Assembly (NCBI RefSeq): GCF_937863485.1
Contig: NZ_CALMFY010000188.1
Location: forward strand, 1 to 64,000
Origin: an uncultured Nostoc sp.
Lineage (GTDB): Bacteria; Cyanobacteriota; Cyanobacteriia; Cyanobacteriales; Nostocaceae
DNA: 64,000 bases
Reading direction: 5' to 3'
The notes under the pieces are model-generated. The model did not search any database. It was given only the letters and a program-made list of their open reading frames with translations, and had not been told where the DNA came from. Positions within the stretch are counted from its first letter, which is position 1. The number at the start of each line of letters is the position of its first letter. Position numbers and translations under genes: made by a program. Shown one piece after another: positions 26,270-37,700 of the stretch.

Positions 26270-28933
26270 TTAAAACTCAATAGTAAATGAGCCAATAACA
26301 GTCAGCGGTGCGCCTGGAATTACCGTTGTTCGACCAAGTTCGCTGGTTTCAAAATAGCGAACATCAAATAAATTTTGGAAGTTAATTGCGGCTCGCCAAT
26401 TGTTTTCTCGGTAGTAAATCGCTGCATCGGTACGAATATAACTTGGTAATTCAAAGCTATTTTCTAAATCACCCTGTCGAGCATCTACATAAAACAATCC
26501 CATTCCTAAACCGAAGCCTTTGAAACCACCGTTTTGAAACTCATAGGTTGTCCATAAGCTGGCTTTATTGTGAGGTACGTTAGGGATTTTGTTACCAGTT
26601 AGTGCAGCATCAAAACCCTCTGTAATTTCAGCGTTGGTATAGCTGTAAGAAGCAATTATGTTCCACCCAGGTGAAATTTTTCCTGAAACATCAAATTCAA
26701 TACCCCGACTACGTTGTTCGCCAACAGCAATGCTAAATGCTTGATTGATTGGATCTGTAGTCGCAATATTAGATTTTGTAATTTCGTAAAATGCCAGATT
26801 AGCAGCCAGTTGAGGATTGAATTCAAATCGAATACCTGCTTCGTATTGCGTTCCGCGTGTTGGTTCCAATAATGAACGATCAACACGCACACCACTGTTA
26901 GGAGCAAAAGATCGGCTGTAGCTAGCATAGAGTGAAATCGGTTCAATGGGTTGATATACGATACCTACACGCGGGCTAAATGCTTCATCTGATTGGCTAC
27001 TTTCAATGTTTTCTAGCTTGTCATCACGCTCTTGTGTAACAGTATCAAATCGACCACCAACTAAAAGTTTAAGATTATCTGTCAGTGCAATTTGATCTTG
27101 CAAGAAAAAACCTAAGCTATCAGTTGTAGTTTTGTCATCTCGGAGCAAGATGAAGGTTGAAATATCTGGCAGAAGTACATTGTAGATGGGATTAAAAATA
27201 TTAATACTTGGTGTTTGGCGATCTACTATTGAGGTATTAAAAGCATCAGATGGCGTTCTAAAGAAACCTTCTGATGTATTTCTTTGTAAATCAAAGCCAA
27301 ATAACAGCTGATGGTTGACTGAACCTGTTTGAAATTTACTCATGAGGTCAGTTTGCATCGAATATATCTTGTACTCATTGGTACTATCAAAATAATCACG
27401 GAATAAAGTGCCAGTCTCTTCATCTAGTTGTGTGAAGCTGGTGTTGAATACTTTTTCATTGTTTTGTAAAAATTGAAAGGCATTACGGAATTTGAGATTG
27501 TCGTTAAACTCATGTTCTAAACGATAACCAATCCCAAACTGCTCACTACGCCGAAAGTCTCCAGGTTCGCCTAAAAAGCGGCTATTCGGAATATCCGCAA
27601 TTCCGGTTCCGATCGCAACTATCCCCCGATCAACAGTGCGTTGGTCGTAGAGATAGCTAGTGTTAATAGATAAATTAGTGCGATCGCCTAACTTAATATC
27701 AAAGACAGGTGCAGCAAAAACTCGCTCACTGTTGACAAACTCGCGGAAGCTACCTGCATTTTGATAAGCCAGATTCAGCCGATAAAGAAAGGCTTTATCT
27801 GGAGTTAACGGCCCAGATAAGTCTAAGCTACCACGATAAAAACTCTGGCTCCCAATCGATAAATCTGCACTATAGAAAGGATTAGCTAAAGGTCGCTTAG
27901 TGATTACATTGACCACGCCTCCTGGCTCAACATTGCCATACAGAACTGAAGCAGGCCCCTTTAAAACCTCTACTTGCTCAATACTTGCTGTATCTCGCAA
28001 TGAGAAATTACCTTCTGTGTTGGTTTGTCTAAAGCCATTTTGCAGGATACTGGCATCGTCAAACCCCCGAATATTGAAACTATCTATAGTACCGCCAAAA
28101 TTATTACTGCTAAAAACACCGCTCACATTTCGTAGTGCATCAACCAGGCGTATAGTTTTTTGATCCTCTAATACTTGCCGTGGAACCACCTGGATTGATT
28201 GAGGAATATCGCGGATAGGTGTGTCTGTTCTCGTACCAGTTGAAGATTCTGTGACTCTATATCCGTCTTCTTCGCCTGTGACCACCAATTCAATTGGTTC
28301 ATCAGTTTGTGCTGATGGTGTTTTCGGAGGCTGTTGGGAAGATGGCTGTGTTGGTTGGGTTAGTATTTGTGTTTGTGGCTGTTGCGGTTGGATAGAAGCA
28401 ATCTCTGATGCTACCCCAAAAATCAAACCTTCATCACTATCAAACAGTTCAATTTTGGGTGCTATTTCTTCGCCTATCAACGTCACCCGGATATTATTCG
28501 CATCTTGATTAGTGACAATTACCTCTGCAATACCTGCGGCTGGCTTTTCTTGGCGAAATGTCTGGCCACTAGAGAGGCGTAACTGTGCATTAGAAATGTT
28601 TGCAATATAAGTTTTGCCGTCAATTTGCGGTGTTATTTGTAACTTTTCGCCCAAAGTAGTCTCTAATATCAAATCTATCCCTGTTGCTGTAGCATTAATC
28701 TTGACTCCCGTAATCTCGATAACTTGATTTACAGGCGGCGAAGTGGGGGTAGAAGACTGAGCTAACCTCAAGGAACGCTTAATTTCACTCAATTTTGAGA
28801 TTTTTTTAGTTGATTTGAGATTTTCAATTGTCTGATTTGCCTCTAAGACTTCTGCACTCAAAACAGCAGTGGTGTTCCACACAACAACACAACTTATCAG
28901 TAATAAGCTTGGCAGTATTCGCTCTAGTTTCAT
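26270..28933 (-). CDS. TonB-dependent siderophore receptor with AMIN domain
   Basis: An outer-membrane receptor of about 887 residues. ATG at 28933 gives a proper signal peptide (MKLERILPSLLLISCVVVWN, then TTAVLSAEV); an upstream TTG would add ten residues. After it comes an AMIN-type domain (VKINATATGIDLILETTLGE to about residue 175), a Gln/Pro-rich linker, the plug domain (RDIPQSIQVVPRQVLEDQ...VEVLKGPASVLYGNVEPGG) and the 22-strand barrel ending in a terminal Phe. AMIN plus plug plus barrel is the usual cyanobacterial ferri-siderophore receptor architecture. It is divergent from the NRPS operon and upstream of the PepSY gene, so it is the likely importer for the encoded peptide. TonB/ExbB/ExbD are not in this window. 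Confidence 0.95.
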   Translation of the reverse strand: MKLERILPSLLLISCVVVWNTTAVLSAEVLEANQTIENLKSTKKISKLSEIKRSLRLAQSSTPTSPPVNQVIEITGVKINATATGIDLILETTLGEKLQITPQIDGKTYIANISNAQLRLSSGQTFRQEKPAAGIAEVIVTNQDANNIRVTLIGEEIAPKIELFDSDEGLIFGVASEIASIQPQQPQTQILTQPTQPSSQQPPKTPSAQTDEPIELVVTGEEDGYRVTESSTGTRTDTPIRDIPQSIQVVPRQVLEDQKTIRLVDALRNVSGVFSSNNFGGTIDSFNIRGFDDASILQNGFRQTNTEGNFSLRDTASIEQVEVLKGPASVLYGNVEPGGVVNVITKRPLANPFYSADLSIGSQSFYRGSLDLSGPLTPDKAFLYRLNLAYQNAGSFREFVNSERVFAAPVFDIKLGDRTNLSINTSYLYDQRTVDRGIVAIGTGIADIPNSRFLGEPGDFRRSEQFGIGYRLEHEFNDNLKFRNAFQFLQNNEKVFNTSFTQLDEETGTLFRDYFDSTNEYKIYSMQTDLMSKFQTGSVNHQLLFGFDLQRNTSEGFFRTPSDAFNTSIVDRQTPSINIFNPIYNVLLPDISTFILLRDDKTTTDSLGFFLQDQIALTDNLKLLVGGRFDTVTQERDDKLENIESSQSDEAFSPRVGIVYQPIEPISLYASYSRSFAPNSGVRVDRSLLEPTRGTQYEAGIRFEFNPQLAANLAFYEITKSNIATTDPINQAFSIAVGEQRSRGIEFDVSGKISPGWNIIASYSYTNAEITEGFDAALTGNKIPNVPHNKASLWTTYEFQNGGFKGFGLGMGLFYVDARQGDLENSFELPSYIRTDAAIYYRENNWRAAINFQNLFDVRYFETSELGRTTVIPGAPLTVIGSFTIEF

Positions 28934-29365
28934 GCCCAATCGCAACTCGCAGGTTGTAATCAATAATCTTGTCCATATTATTGCAAGTAATTTTTAATAT
29001 GTAAAGCCCTATACCAAATATTTTTTTTGCAAATCTTTCTCAAATGATTAGGATACAGCAAACTCTAACCTCGTGGCGAAATTTTTTCTTTACTGAAAAA
29101 TTTCTCTTAATCCTTTGCTATTTTCCATATAGGGCAATGAATAGAGGTAATAGCAAAAATATTCTAATTTTAATTGCATCTATCCTAAGATATAAATATT
29201 TTTTGCAACTAACAATCAATAAAACTAATAAATAATATAAGTATTTATTATATATAAGGGGTTGTAAGATCGAAAGACTTGCATTAGTGTAATTAAAGTA
29301 ATCAAAAATTAGTAGCAATAGCTGAGATAGAAATCGGTGGCATTTGGCTATTGATAAATAATCAG
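28934..29365. promoter_or_regulatory. Divergent control region between receptor and NRPS operon
   Basis: A 432-base, very AT-rich region from which the receptor operon (reverse) and the synthetase operon (forward) both start. It contains the perfect 9-base palindrome TAATAAATA / TATTTATTA (29226-29250) and ATTATTGCAAGTAAT near 28959. TTGCAA recurs three times. I cannot match a Fur box base for base, but AT-rich palindromes here are candidates for iron-responsive control. Confidence 0.4.
29226..29250. promoter_or_regulatory. Candidate operator palindrome
   Basis: TAATAAATA and TATTTATTA are exact inverted repeats around a 7-base centre. The site lies about 115 bases before the likely NRPS start codon. 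An AT-rich palindrome of this length could be a repressor site, but composition alone makes chance occurrence plausible. Confidence 0.25.
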
Positions 29366-32300
29366 ATGACTGCGATCGCATTTGCTTGCAATTCAGTCCA
29401 GGATTGGCATCTAGCTCTTGAGAATAAAATGCTTCAACCTTTTAATGACTTGAAAGATATTGGCTGTGGCTGTTCGACGTTGGTTGAGATTCTGCAATCC
29501 AGATCTGAATCTCAGCCGCACACAGAGGCTTTTAGCTTTTTGCAAGATGGAGAAGATACAGTAATCACACTCACATATCAAGAGCTAGATCGACGCTCGC
29601 GGGCGATCGCATCTCAACTACAATCAATGGGGATGGCTGGCGAACGTGCGTTACTGCTGTATCCACCAGGGCTGGACTTTTTAGCTGGTTTTTTGGGTTG
29701 TTTATACGCTGGGGTGGTAGCAGTTCCCGCTTACCCACCACACAACCAACGCAACACCCCCAGAATTCAAGCCATTATCGCAGATGCACAGGTGGCGATT
29801 GGTCTGACGACAAGCAACCTCTTGCCAAAAATGCAATGCCTACTGGGAAATTTGCAGTGGTTAGTTACAGACAACTTAAGTTGGGAACTAGAAACGACTT
29901 CGCAAGTATCAATTATTAAGCAAGATGCTTTAGCCTTTATCCAATACACCTCCGGTTCCACAGGTACACCGAAGGGAGTCATGGTAAGTCATGGAAACTT
30001 AATGCACAATTGCGAATACATCAAGCAAGCCTTTGAACTGACATCAGAAAGTGTGTCAGTCACTTGGCTACCTAGCTTCCATGACATGGGACTTATCGAC
30101 GGCATTCTCCAGCCCTTGTACACAGGTTTTCTTGGTGTATTGATGCCGCCGGGAACCTTTATTCAGCGACCAATTCGCTGGATTGAGGCAATTTCTCGCT
30201 ATAAAGCAACCCATTGTGGAGGGCCTAACTTTGCCTATGAGCTATGTGTTAACAAGATTACTTCAGAACAAAGACAAACCCTTGACTTAAGTAGTTGGCA
30301 TACCGCTTACAGTGGAGCAGAACCAATTCGACGAGAAACTTTAGAGCAGTTTGCAACCTTTTTTGAGCCATGCGGTTTTCAGCCCAGCTTTTTCTATCCC
30401 TGTTACGGTATGGCTGAAGCTACCTTGATGGTTTCAGGTGGTGGTGTCAAAGACGAGCCAGTTTACCGTGCAATCGAAACAGATGCTTTAGAACAGAACC
30501 AGATTGTTAAAGTCTCGGAAAATAGCCAAAATATTAGGCATTTGGTAGGGTGTGGACACTCATGGCTAGATTCCAAAATTGTCATTGTTGATCCAGAATC
30601 GCTGACATTGTGCCCTCCTAACCGAGTTGGAGAAATTTGGGTATCAGGAGCGAGTGTCGCTCAGGGTTATTGGCAAAAGCCAGAAGAAACAGCACAAACC
30701 TTCCACGCCTACCTTAAAGACACAGGTGAGGGGCCATTTTTACGAACTGGAGATTTAGGCTTTTTAGATAATGGTGAACTTTTGATTACAGGTAGGGCTA
30801 AAGATTTAATTATTATTCGTGGCCGTAACCTTTACCCACAAGATATTGAGTTAACAGCAGAACGAAGTCATCCTTGTTTGTGTTTGGGTAGTTGTGCTGC
30901 CTTTGCGATTGAAACAGACAATGAAGAACGCTTGGTAGTAGTGCAAGAATTGGAATTTCGTGCCAAACCCAACCATGAGGAAGTAATTAGCGCTATTCGT
31001 CAGGCGGTTGCAGAAGAACATGAGATACAAGTCTATGCAGTAGTTTTGATTAAACCCGGCACTATTTCTAAAACCTCTAGTGGCAAAATTCAACGCCGTG
31101 CAACTAAGGCAGCATTTATAGCAAATAACCTAGCGATAGTTGCCAGCAATATCGCAAGAAGTACTGAGGTTGCAATTAAAGAAAATAGATTGCAACACCA
31201 AGTTTTGTTGAGTTTAAGTAAAAATGAGAGCCAGTCAATACTAGAAGTATATATTCAAGAACAAGTAGCACGGGTATTAGCGATCACATTACCTGAAGTT
31301 ACACCAGAACAAGCCTTCAGCAGTTTGGGGCTAGATTCCTTGAAAGCCTTTGAACTACAAAACCGAATTGAAACAGATTTAGAGATTACTTTATCTATAG
31401 CCGACTTCTTTACAGGCTTGAGTGTGCGATCGCTCTCTTGTAAAATACTTGCTCAACTCAACACATCTCCAATTCCCTCAGAATCAATTCTTCCAGCCCA
31501 CAAAGATAGCGAATTTCATCCCCTATCTTTCGCTCAACAAAGACTCTGGTTTATTCATCAGCTAGCACCTGATACACCTGCATACAGTATTCCTTTAATT
31601 ATCCGCTTTCAAGGACGCGTTAATATTGCAGTTCTAGAACAAAGCCTAAACGAAATTATCAAACGCCATGAAATACTACGTACAAATTTTCTTCTTATAG
31701 AAGGGCAACCTGTGCAAGTTATTCAGCCAGAACTCAACATCAAATTACCCGTTGAAAATTTACAAATATTCCCAGAAAACAGGCGCGATCAAGAAGCCCA
31801 GCGTTTTAATAAAGAGTTAGCAACACAAAGCTTCGACTTATCTTCTCAAGCTCTTTTGCGTGCTAAACTTCTGCGTTTAGAAGAAACAGAATATCACTTA
31901 GTCTTAATTCTAGACCACATTATTGTTGATGGTTGGTCTATTGGTATCCTCATTGGTGAACTGGCTGAAATTTATGAAGCATTTGTAAATGACAAACTCT
32001 CACCACTGGCAAAATTACCAATACAGTATCTAGATTTTACTTATTGGCAGAGACAATGTTTGCAAGGCAAAAGATTAAACACTCTGATTACCTACTGGAA
32101 GCGACAGTTAGGCGGGAACTTACCAGTATTAGATTTACCTACAGATATTCCAAGAAAGGCTTTTCCAAGCTTCAACGGCGCTCAAGCGAAATTCGTTATC
32201 TCACCTAGCTTGAGTGCTGAATTGAAAAACCTTTGCCAGCAAGAAGGTGTTACCCTATTTATGGTCTTGCTGGCAGCATTCAAAACCCTTCTATATCGCT

Positions 32301-34717
32301 ACACTGGGCAAACAGATATCCTAGTAGGTTCTCCAATTGCGAGCCGCAATCGAGCCGAAATAGAATCATTAATTGGCTTTTTTGTAAATGTTTTAGTTTT
32401 GCGTACTTCGCTTGATGGGATACCTAATTTTAGAGAGTTACTGCAACGGGTAAAAGCAACAGCCTTAGAAGCTTACACTCACCAAGATTTACCCTTTGAA
32501 AAATTAGTAGAAGCACTACAACCAGAACGCCATCTGAGCTACAATCCTTTATTTCAGGTAATGTTCGTTCTGCAAAATGTGCCACTACCAAAGCCCAATT
32601 TATTAGATATGGATATAACTATTATAGAGGGTTTTAACGACACGGCTAAGTTTGATTTAACTCTGTTTATAGAGGACAGAGAACAGGGATTGATTGCAAC
32701 TTTAGAGTACAACACGGCTTTATTCAATGCAGATACAATGAATCGGATGCTGGGACATTTACAAACATTACTAGAGGGTATTGTTGCCAATCCCGATCAG
32801 AGTATTGCAGAATTCCCATTGTTAACTGCATTCGAGAGAAAACAAATCCTAGTTGATTGGAATCAGACACAAATAGACTATCCACAACATCTATGTATTC
32901 ATCAATTATTTGAACAGCAGGTAGAGCTTACACCAAATGTTGTTGCACTAGTATTTGAAAATCAAAGACTAACCTATCGTGAGTTAAACAATCAAGCTAA
33001 TCAACTAGCACATTACTTACAAAAATTAGGAGTCAAGCCAGAAGCTTTTGTTGGAATATGTATGGAACGTTCACCAGAAATGGTGATTGGTTTGTTAGCA
33101 ATTCTCAAAGCTGGTGGTGCTTATATACCACTCGATCCTAAATATCCGCAAGAACGTTTAGCGTTCATGCTAGAAGACAGCCAAGCTCATATATTGCTGA
33201 CTCAAACACATTTGACTCAATGTTTTACAGGTAATATTAATAGTATTTGTTTGGATAGAGATTGGCAGTTAATAGAACAACAAAATACAGAGAATCTGCT
33301 TATTGAAGTAACATCAAAGAACTTAGCTTACATTATTTATACTTCTGGTTCTACAGGTAAACCCAAAGGCGTTACGATTGAACATTGTAGTTGCATTGCT
33401 TTGTTAAACTGGGCAAGACAAGTATTTACCGATGATGAACTTGCAGGAGTATTAGCATCAACTTCTATTTGCTTTGATTTATCGGTATTTGAAATATTTG
33501 TGCCTTTAAGTTGGGGTGGAAAGGTAATTTTGGTAGAGAACGCTTTGCATCTACCTAACTTACCTGCTGCTACAGAAGTAAGCTTAGTAAATACAGTTCC
33601 GAGTATCATAAGTGAATTATTGCGAATTAATGGTTTACCTGCTTCAGTACGCACGGTAAACCTGGCTGGTGAACCACTTCAGCATCAGCTGGTGCAACAG
33701 ATTTACCAAAATGATGCAATTCAAAGAGTTTTCAACCTTTATGGGCCTTCCGAAGATACAACTTATTCCACATTTAGTTTAGTCAAGAAACAAGATAAAA
33801 TTGTTACTATCGGTCGCCCTATTAACAACACCCAAATTTATCTACTTGATGCCAATTTACAACCAGTGCCAATTGGAGTAAAAGGGGAAATTTATCTTGG
33901 TGGTGCTGGTTTAGCTAGAGGCTATTTCAACAGATTAGAAGTCACTAATGAATGCTTCATTGCTAATCCTTTTAATAATGGAATTAATACAGGTTTATAT
34001 AAGACTGGGGATTTAGCTCGGTATTTACCAGATGGTAATTTAGAATATTTGGGACGCATTGATTATCAAGTTAAAATTCGAGGTTTTCGGATTGAGGTAG
34101 GCGAAATTGAAAAGGTATTAATCGAACATTCAGCAGTACGGGAAGTTATAGTTTTAACATTAGAAAAGCAACTCGTAGCTTTTGTTGTTCCTAAAGATGG
34201 AAAGACACCCAGTAGTAATGAACTGCGAAATTATTTAAAAGGAACTTTACCTGATTACATGCTTCCGGGTTTATTTGTGCTACTAGATGCGATGCCATTG
34301 TTGCCAAATGGTAAAGTTAATCGTAGCGCTTTGTCAGTTCCTACAGATTTGCGTCCAACAATAGAAGTTAGTTACAAAGCTCCGAGTTCAGAAATCGAAA
34401 GAGTGATCGCAATTATTTGGCAAGAAGTCTTAAAATTAGAAAAAGTAGGTATAAATGATAATTTTTTTGACCTGGGTGGTCATTCTTTGCTGATGGTTCA
34501 GGTAAAGCAAAAGCTAGATGCAGCATTGAATAAAGAATTATCTATTATTGAGTTATTTCAAAATCCAACTATTCAATCTTTAGTAAAATATTTAAGTCAA
34601 GATTCAGAGAAAGATTCGCGTTGGCAAGCAATACGCGAACGTACTCAAAAACAAAAAAATGCTGTCAAAAGGAAACAAGAGTTTTTAAGTAATTCTATAA
34701 AAAATAATAGAAAATAG
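29366..34717 (+). CDS. Hybrid starter: FAAL-ACP-C-A(Ala)-PCP
   Basis: About 1,783 residues (1,788 from TTG at 29351). Positions below count from the TTG. Residues 30-600 are a fatty-acyl-AMP ligase (YTSGSTGTPKGVMVSHGNL at about 196; GRAKDLIIIRGRN). An ACP follows with the attachment serine in GLDSLKAF (about 660). The C domain opens PLSFAQQRLWF (721) and has DHIIVDG in place of HHxxxDG. The A domain runs about 1190-1690 (YTSGSTGKPKG at 1329), and the PCP has LGGHSLL (1709). By-eye specificity residues are D-L-F-N-N-A-L-T-Y-K, a code I associate with alanine. The enzyme would adenylate a free fatty acid, load it, and N-acylate alanine. It is the first gene of the operon, divergent from the TonB receptor, and the charged tail (about 1750-1788) may be a docking element. 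Confidence 0.95.
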   Translation: MTAIAFACNSVQDWHLALENKMLQPFNDLKDIGCGCSTLVEILQSRSESQPHTEAFSFLQDGEDTVITLTYQELDRRSRAIASQLQSMGMAGERALLLYPPGLDFLAGFLGCLYAGVVAVPAYPPHNQRNTPRIQAIIADAQVAIGLTTSNLLPKMQCLLGNLQWLVTDNLSWELETTSQVSIIKQDALAFIQYTSGSTGTPKGVMVSHGNLMHNCEYIKQAFELTSESVSVTWLPSFHDMGLIDGILQPLYTGFLGVLMPPGTFIQRPIRWIEAISRYKATHCGGPNFAYELCVNKITSEQRQTLDLSSWHTAYSGAEPIRRETLEQFATFFEPCGFQPSFFYPCYGMAEATLMVSGGGVKDEPVYRAIETDALEQNQIVKVSENSQNIRHLVGCGHSWLDSKIVIVDPESLTLCPPNRVGEIWVSGASVAQGYWQKPEETAQTFHAYLKDTGEGPFLRTGDLGFLDNGELLITGRAKDLIIIRGRNLYPQDIELTAERSHPCLCLGSCAAFAIETDNEERLVVVQELEFRAKPNHEEVISAIRQAVAEEHEIQVYAVVLIKPGTISKTSSGKIQRRATKAAFIANNLAIVASNIARSTEVAIKENRLQHQVLLSLSKNESQSILEVYIQEQVARVLAITLPEVTPEQAFSSLGLDSLKAFELQNRIETDLEITLSIADFFTGLSVRSLSCKILAQLNTSPIPSESILPAHKDSEFHPLSFAQQRLWFIHQLAPDTPAYSIPLIIRFQGRVNIAVLEQSLNEIIKRHEILRTNFLLIEGQPVQVIQPELNIKLPVENLQIFPENRRDQEAQRFNKELATQSFDLSSQALLRAKLLRLEETEYHLVLILDHIIVDGWSIGILIGELAEIYEAFVNDKLSPLAKLPIQYLDFTYWQRQCLQGKRLNTLITYWKRQLGGNLPVLDLPTDIPRKAFPSFNGAQAKFVISPSLSAELKNLCQQEGVTLFMVLLAAFKTLLYRYTGQTDILVGSPIASRNRAEIESLIGFFVNVLVLRTSLDGIPNFRELLQRVKATALEAYTHQDLPFEKLVEALQPERHLSYNPLFQVMFVLQNVPLPKPNLLDMDITIIEGFNDTAKFDLTLFIEDREQGLIATLEYNTALFNADTMNRMLGHLQTLLEGIVANPDQSIAEFPLLTAFERKQILVDWNQTQIDYPQHLCIHQLFEQQVELTPNVVALVFENQRLTYRELNNQANQLAHYLQKLGVKPEAFVGICMERSPEMVIGLLAILKAGGAYIPLDPKYPQERLAFMLEDSQAHILLTQTHLTQCFTGNINSICLDRDWQLIEQQNTENLLIEVTSKNLAYIIYTSGSTGKPKGVTIEHCSCIALLNWARQVFTDDELAGVLASTSICFDLSVFEIFVPLSWGGKVILVENALHLPNLPAATEVSLVNTVPSIISELLRINGLPASVRTVNLAGEPLQHQLVQQIYQNDAIQRVFNLYGPSEDTTYSTFSLVKKQDKIVTIGRPINNTQIYLLDANLQPVPIGVKGEIYLGGAGLARGYFNRLEVTNECFIANPFNNGINTGLYKTGDLARYLPDGNLEYLGRIDYQVKIRGFRIEVGEIEKVLIEHSAVREVIVLTLEKQLVAFVVPKDGKTPSSNELRNYLKGTLPDYMLPGLFVLLDAMPLLPNGKVNRSALSVPTDLRPTIEVSYKAPSSEIERVIAIIWQEVLKLEKVGINDNFFDLGGHSLLMVQVKQKLDAALNKELSIIELFQNPTIQSLVKYLSQDSEKDSRWQAIRERTQKQKNAVKRKQEFLSNSIKNNRK

Positions 34718-34723
34718 AGAATT

Positions 34724-37700
34724 ATGGCTAGTACAGAAACACAAGAATCAATAGAAAAAATTGCCATTATTGGTATGGCTGGGCAGTTTCCAGGGGCAAA
34801 AAATATAGAACATTTTTGGCAGAATTTAAAAGATGGTGTCGAGTCAATTTCTAGGTTTTCAGAGGAAGAGTTAATCTCTGCTGGAGTGGAGCCGACTTTA
34901 CTAAATGAATCCAATTATGTCAAAGCTGGTGGTGTGTTAGACGATATTGATTTGTTTGATGCTGCGTTTTTTGAACTTAATCATAAAGAAGCTGAAATTA
35001 CAGACCCCCAACACCGTTTATTTTTAGAATCTGCTTGGGAAGCTTTGGAAAATGCTGGTTATGACAGCCAAAGATGTAACAATCGCATTGGAGTTTATGC
35101 TGGAGCGAGTCTTAGTAATTATTGTTCTTTTGATTTCAATAGCGATCACGTAGGTTCAGCGACATCCTATCAAACATTGATTGGTAATGATAAAGATTTC
35201 CTGAGTACTCGTGTATCTTACAAATTAAATCTGAAAGGACCGAGTATTACAGTTCAAACTGCTTGTTCTAGTTCATTAGTAGCAGTTTCTTTAGCTTGCC
35301 AAAGTTTGCTGAACTATCAATGTGACATGGCCTTGGCGGGAGGGGTTTCGATTCATACACCCCAAAAAACAGGTTATATATCTCAAGAAGGCGGTACTTT
35401 ATCTCCTGACGGTCACTGTTACGCCTTTGATGCGAGAGCCAAAGGCACAGTTATTGGTAATGGGGTAGGAGTTGTTGTACTTAAACGGCTTCAGGATGCG
35501 ATCGCCGATGGTGATTTCATTTATGCCACTATCTTAGGTTCAGCAATTAATAACGATGGTTCTGGTAAAGTTGGCTACACAGCACCTAGTGTGGACGGTC
35601 AAGCTGAAGCGATCGCCGAAGCAATGATGCTGGCTGATGTGGAGCCAGAAACAATTAGTTATATTGAAACTCACGGTACGGGTACAGCTTTAGGCGATCC
35701 GATTGAAATCGCTGCACTGTCACAAGTTTTTCGTAGCACTACTGATAAAACAGGTTTCTGTGCCATTGGTTCAGTCAAAACTAACATTGGTCACTTAGAT
35801 GCAGCAGCGGGAGTGACTGGACTAATTAAAACCGCTTTAGCTCTCAAACATCAGTTAATTCCACCCAGCTTAAATTTTGAACAACCCAATCCTCAAATTG
35901 ATTTTGCCAGTAGTCCGTTTTATGTCAATACTAAGTTGAGTGAATGGCAAACAGGCGCAAATCCTCGCCGTGCTGGTGTCAGTTCCTTGGGTATGGGAGG
36001 AACTAATGCTCATGTAATTCTTGAAGAAAGAGAGCAGGAGAGCAGAGACGCAGGGGCGCAGGGGAGAAATTATCAGTTGTTAGTTCTTTCAGCTAAAACT
36101 GATTCAGCTTTAGAAACTGCAACTAAAAATCTCGCTCAATACCTCACACAGCATCCTGATTTGAAGTTGGCAGATGTAGCTTATACACTGCAAGTAGGGC
36201 GTAAAGAATTCAACTATCGTCGCATCCTTGTATGTGAAGATATCGAAGATGCCATCAAAACCTTGAGTCAGCAAGATACTCAAAGAGTTCTGACACATTT
36301 CCAAGAACCATGTCAGGAATCTATCGCTTTTATGTTTCCTGGACAAGGCGCTCAATATGCAAACATGGGTAAAGAACTATATGAGACCGAAACAGTATTT
36401 CGTGAACAAGTTGATCGCTGTTGTGAAATATTAAAACTCCACTTAGATTTAGATTTAAGAACGCTCATTTATCCCCAAAATTGTGAAGTCGCAATCGAGC
36501 AACTCAAACAGACTCATATTGCTCAACCAGCATTGTTTATCATTGAATATGCGTTAGCTCAGTTATGGATGTCTTGGGGTGTGCGTCCACAAGCTGCGAT
36601 CGGTCATAGCATTGGGGAATATGTAGCAGCTTGTTTAGCTGGCGTATTCTCTTTAGAAGATGCTTTGGTATTAGTCGCTGCTAGAGGACGGTTGATGCAG
36701 CAAATGCCTGCTGGTTCTATGCTAGCTGTTTCCTTACCCCAGGAACAGGTACAAGCTTTACTCAATGAAGAATTATCTATAGCTGCTAGTAATGCACCAT
36801 CTGCTTGTGTGGTTGCGGGAAGCCATGATGCTATTAATACCTTGAAACAAAAGCTGTTAGAAAAAGGCATAAATTGTCGCCGTCTCCATGTTTCCCATGC
36901 TTTTCATTCGTCAATGATGGAATCTATATTAGAACCATTTCGGCAAGAAGTGACTAAAGTTAAACTGCATCCGCCAAAGATGCCTTTTATTAGCAACATT
37001 ACAGGCACTTGGATCACAAATCAAGAAGCAACAGATCCTAATTATTGGGTAAAACATTTACGTCAAATAGTTTACTTTTCTCCAGGTATTTCTGAATTAG
37101 TCCAAGAAGCAAATCGCATTTTTTTAGAGGTTGGTCCAGGGCAAACATTGTGTACTTTGTCCAAGCAACATTCATCTGATAAGCTAATAATTTCCTCTTT
37201 GGCTCATCCTCAAGAAAAGCAATCAGATGTTGTCTTTTTGCTGAATAACTTAGGTCGCCTTTGGCTATCAGGAGTCTCAATAAACTGGTCTGGATTTTAT
37301 GCTAACGAACGCCGTCAGCGTATTCCTTTACCAACTTATTCCTTTGAACGCCAGCGCTATTGGCACAGTCAACAAAGTTCTGTTGAACAGTCTCGCAGAG
37401 GGCTAAAATTACCAGATTTTTGGCAATCTTTAATAGAGGCTGGTCAAGTCCAGTCTGTTCGCGGAATTTTCTCGTTTGACCAAAAAACTTATGCAGCGAA
37501 CAAAAATCGCTTAGAAGATTTATGTAGTGCCTATATGAATCTTGCTTTGCAAGATTTAGGCATTTTCAGCAACACATCTGAGAAATATTCTTTAGACGAA
37601 TTGTTAGTAAAAGGCAGAATCTTACCTTATTATCGACAATTATTGTGTCGTTGGCTAACAGTTTTAGTAGAACGGGGCTATCTACAGCAGGATGCAGGTC

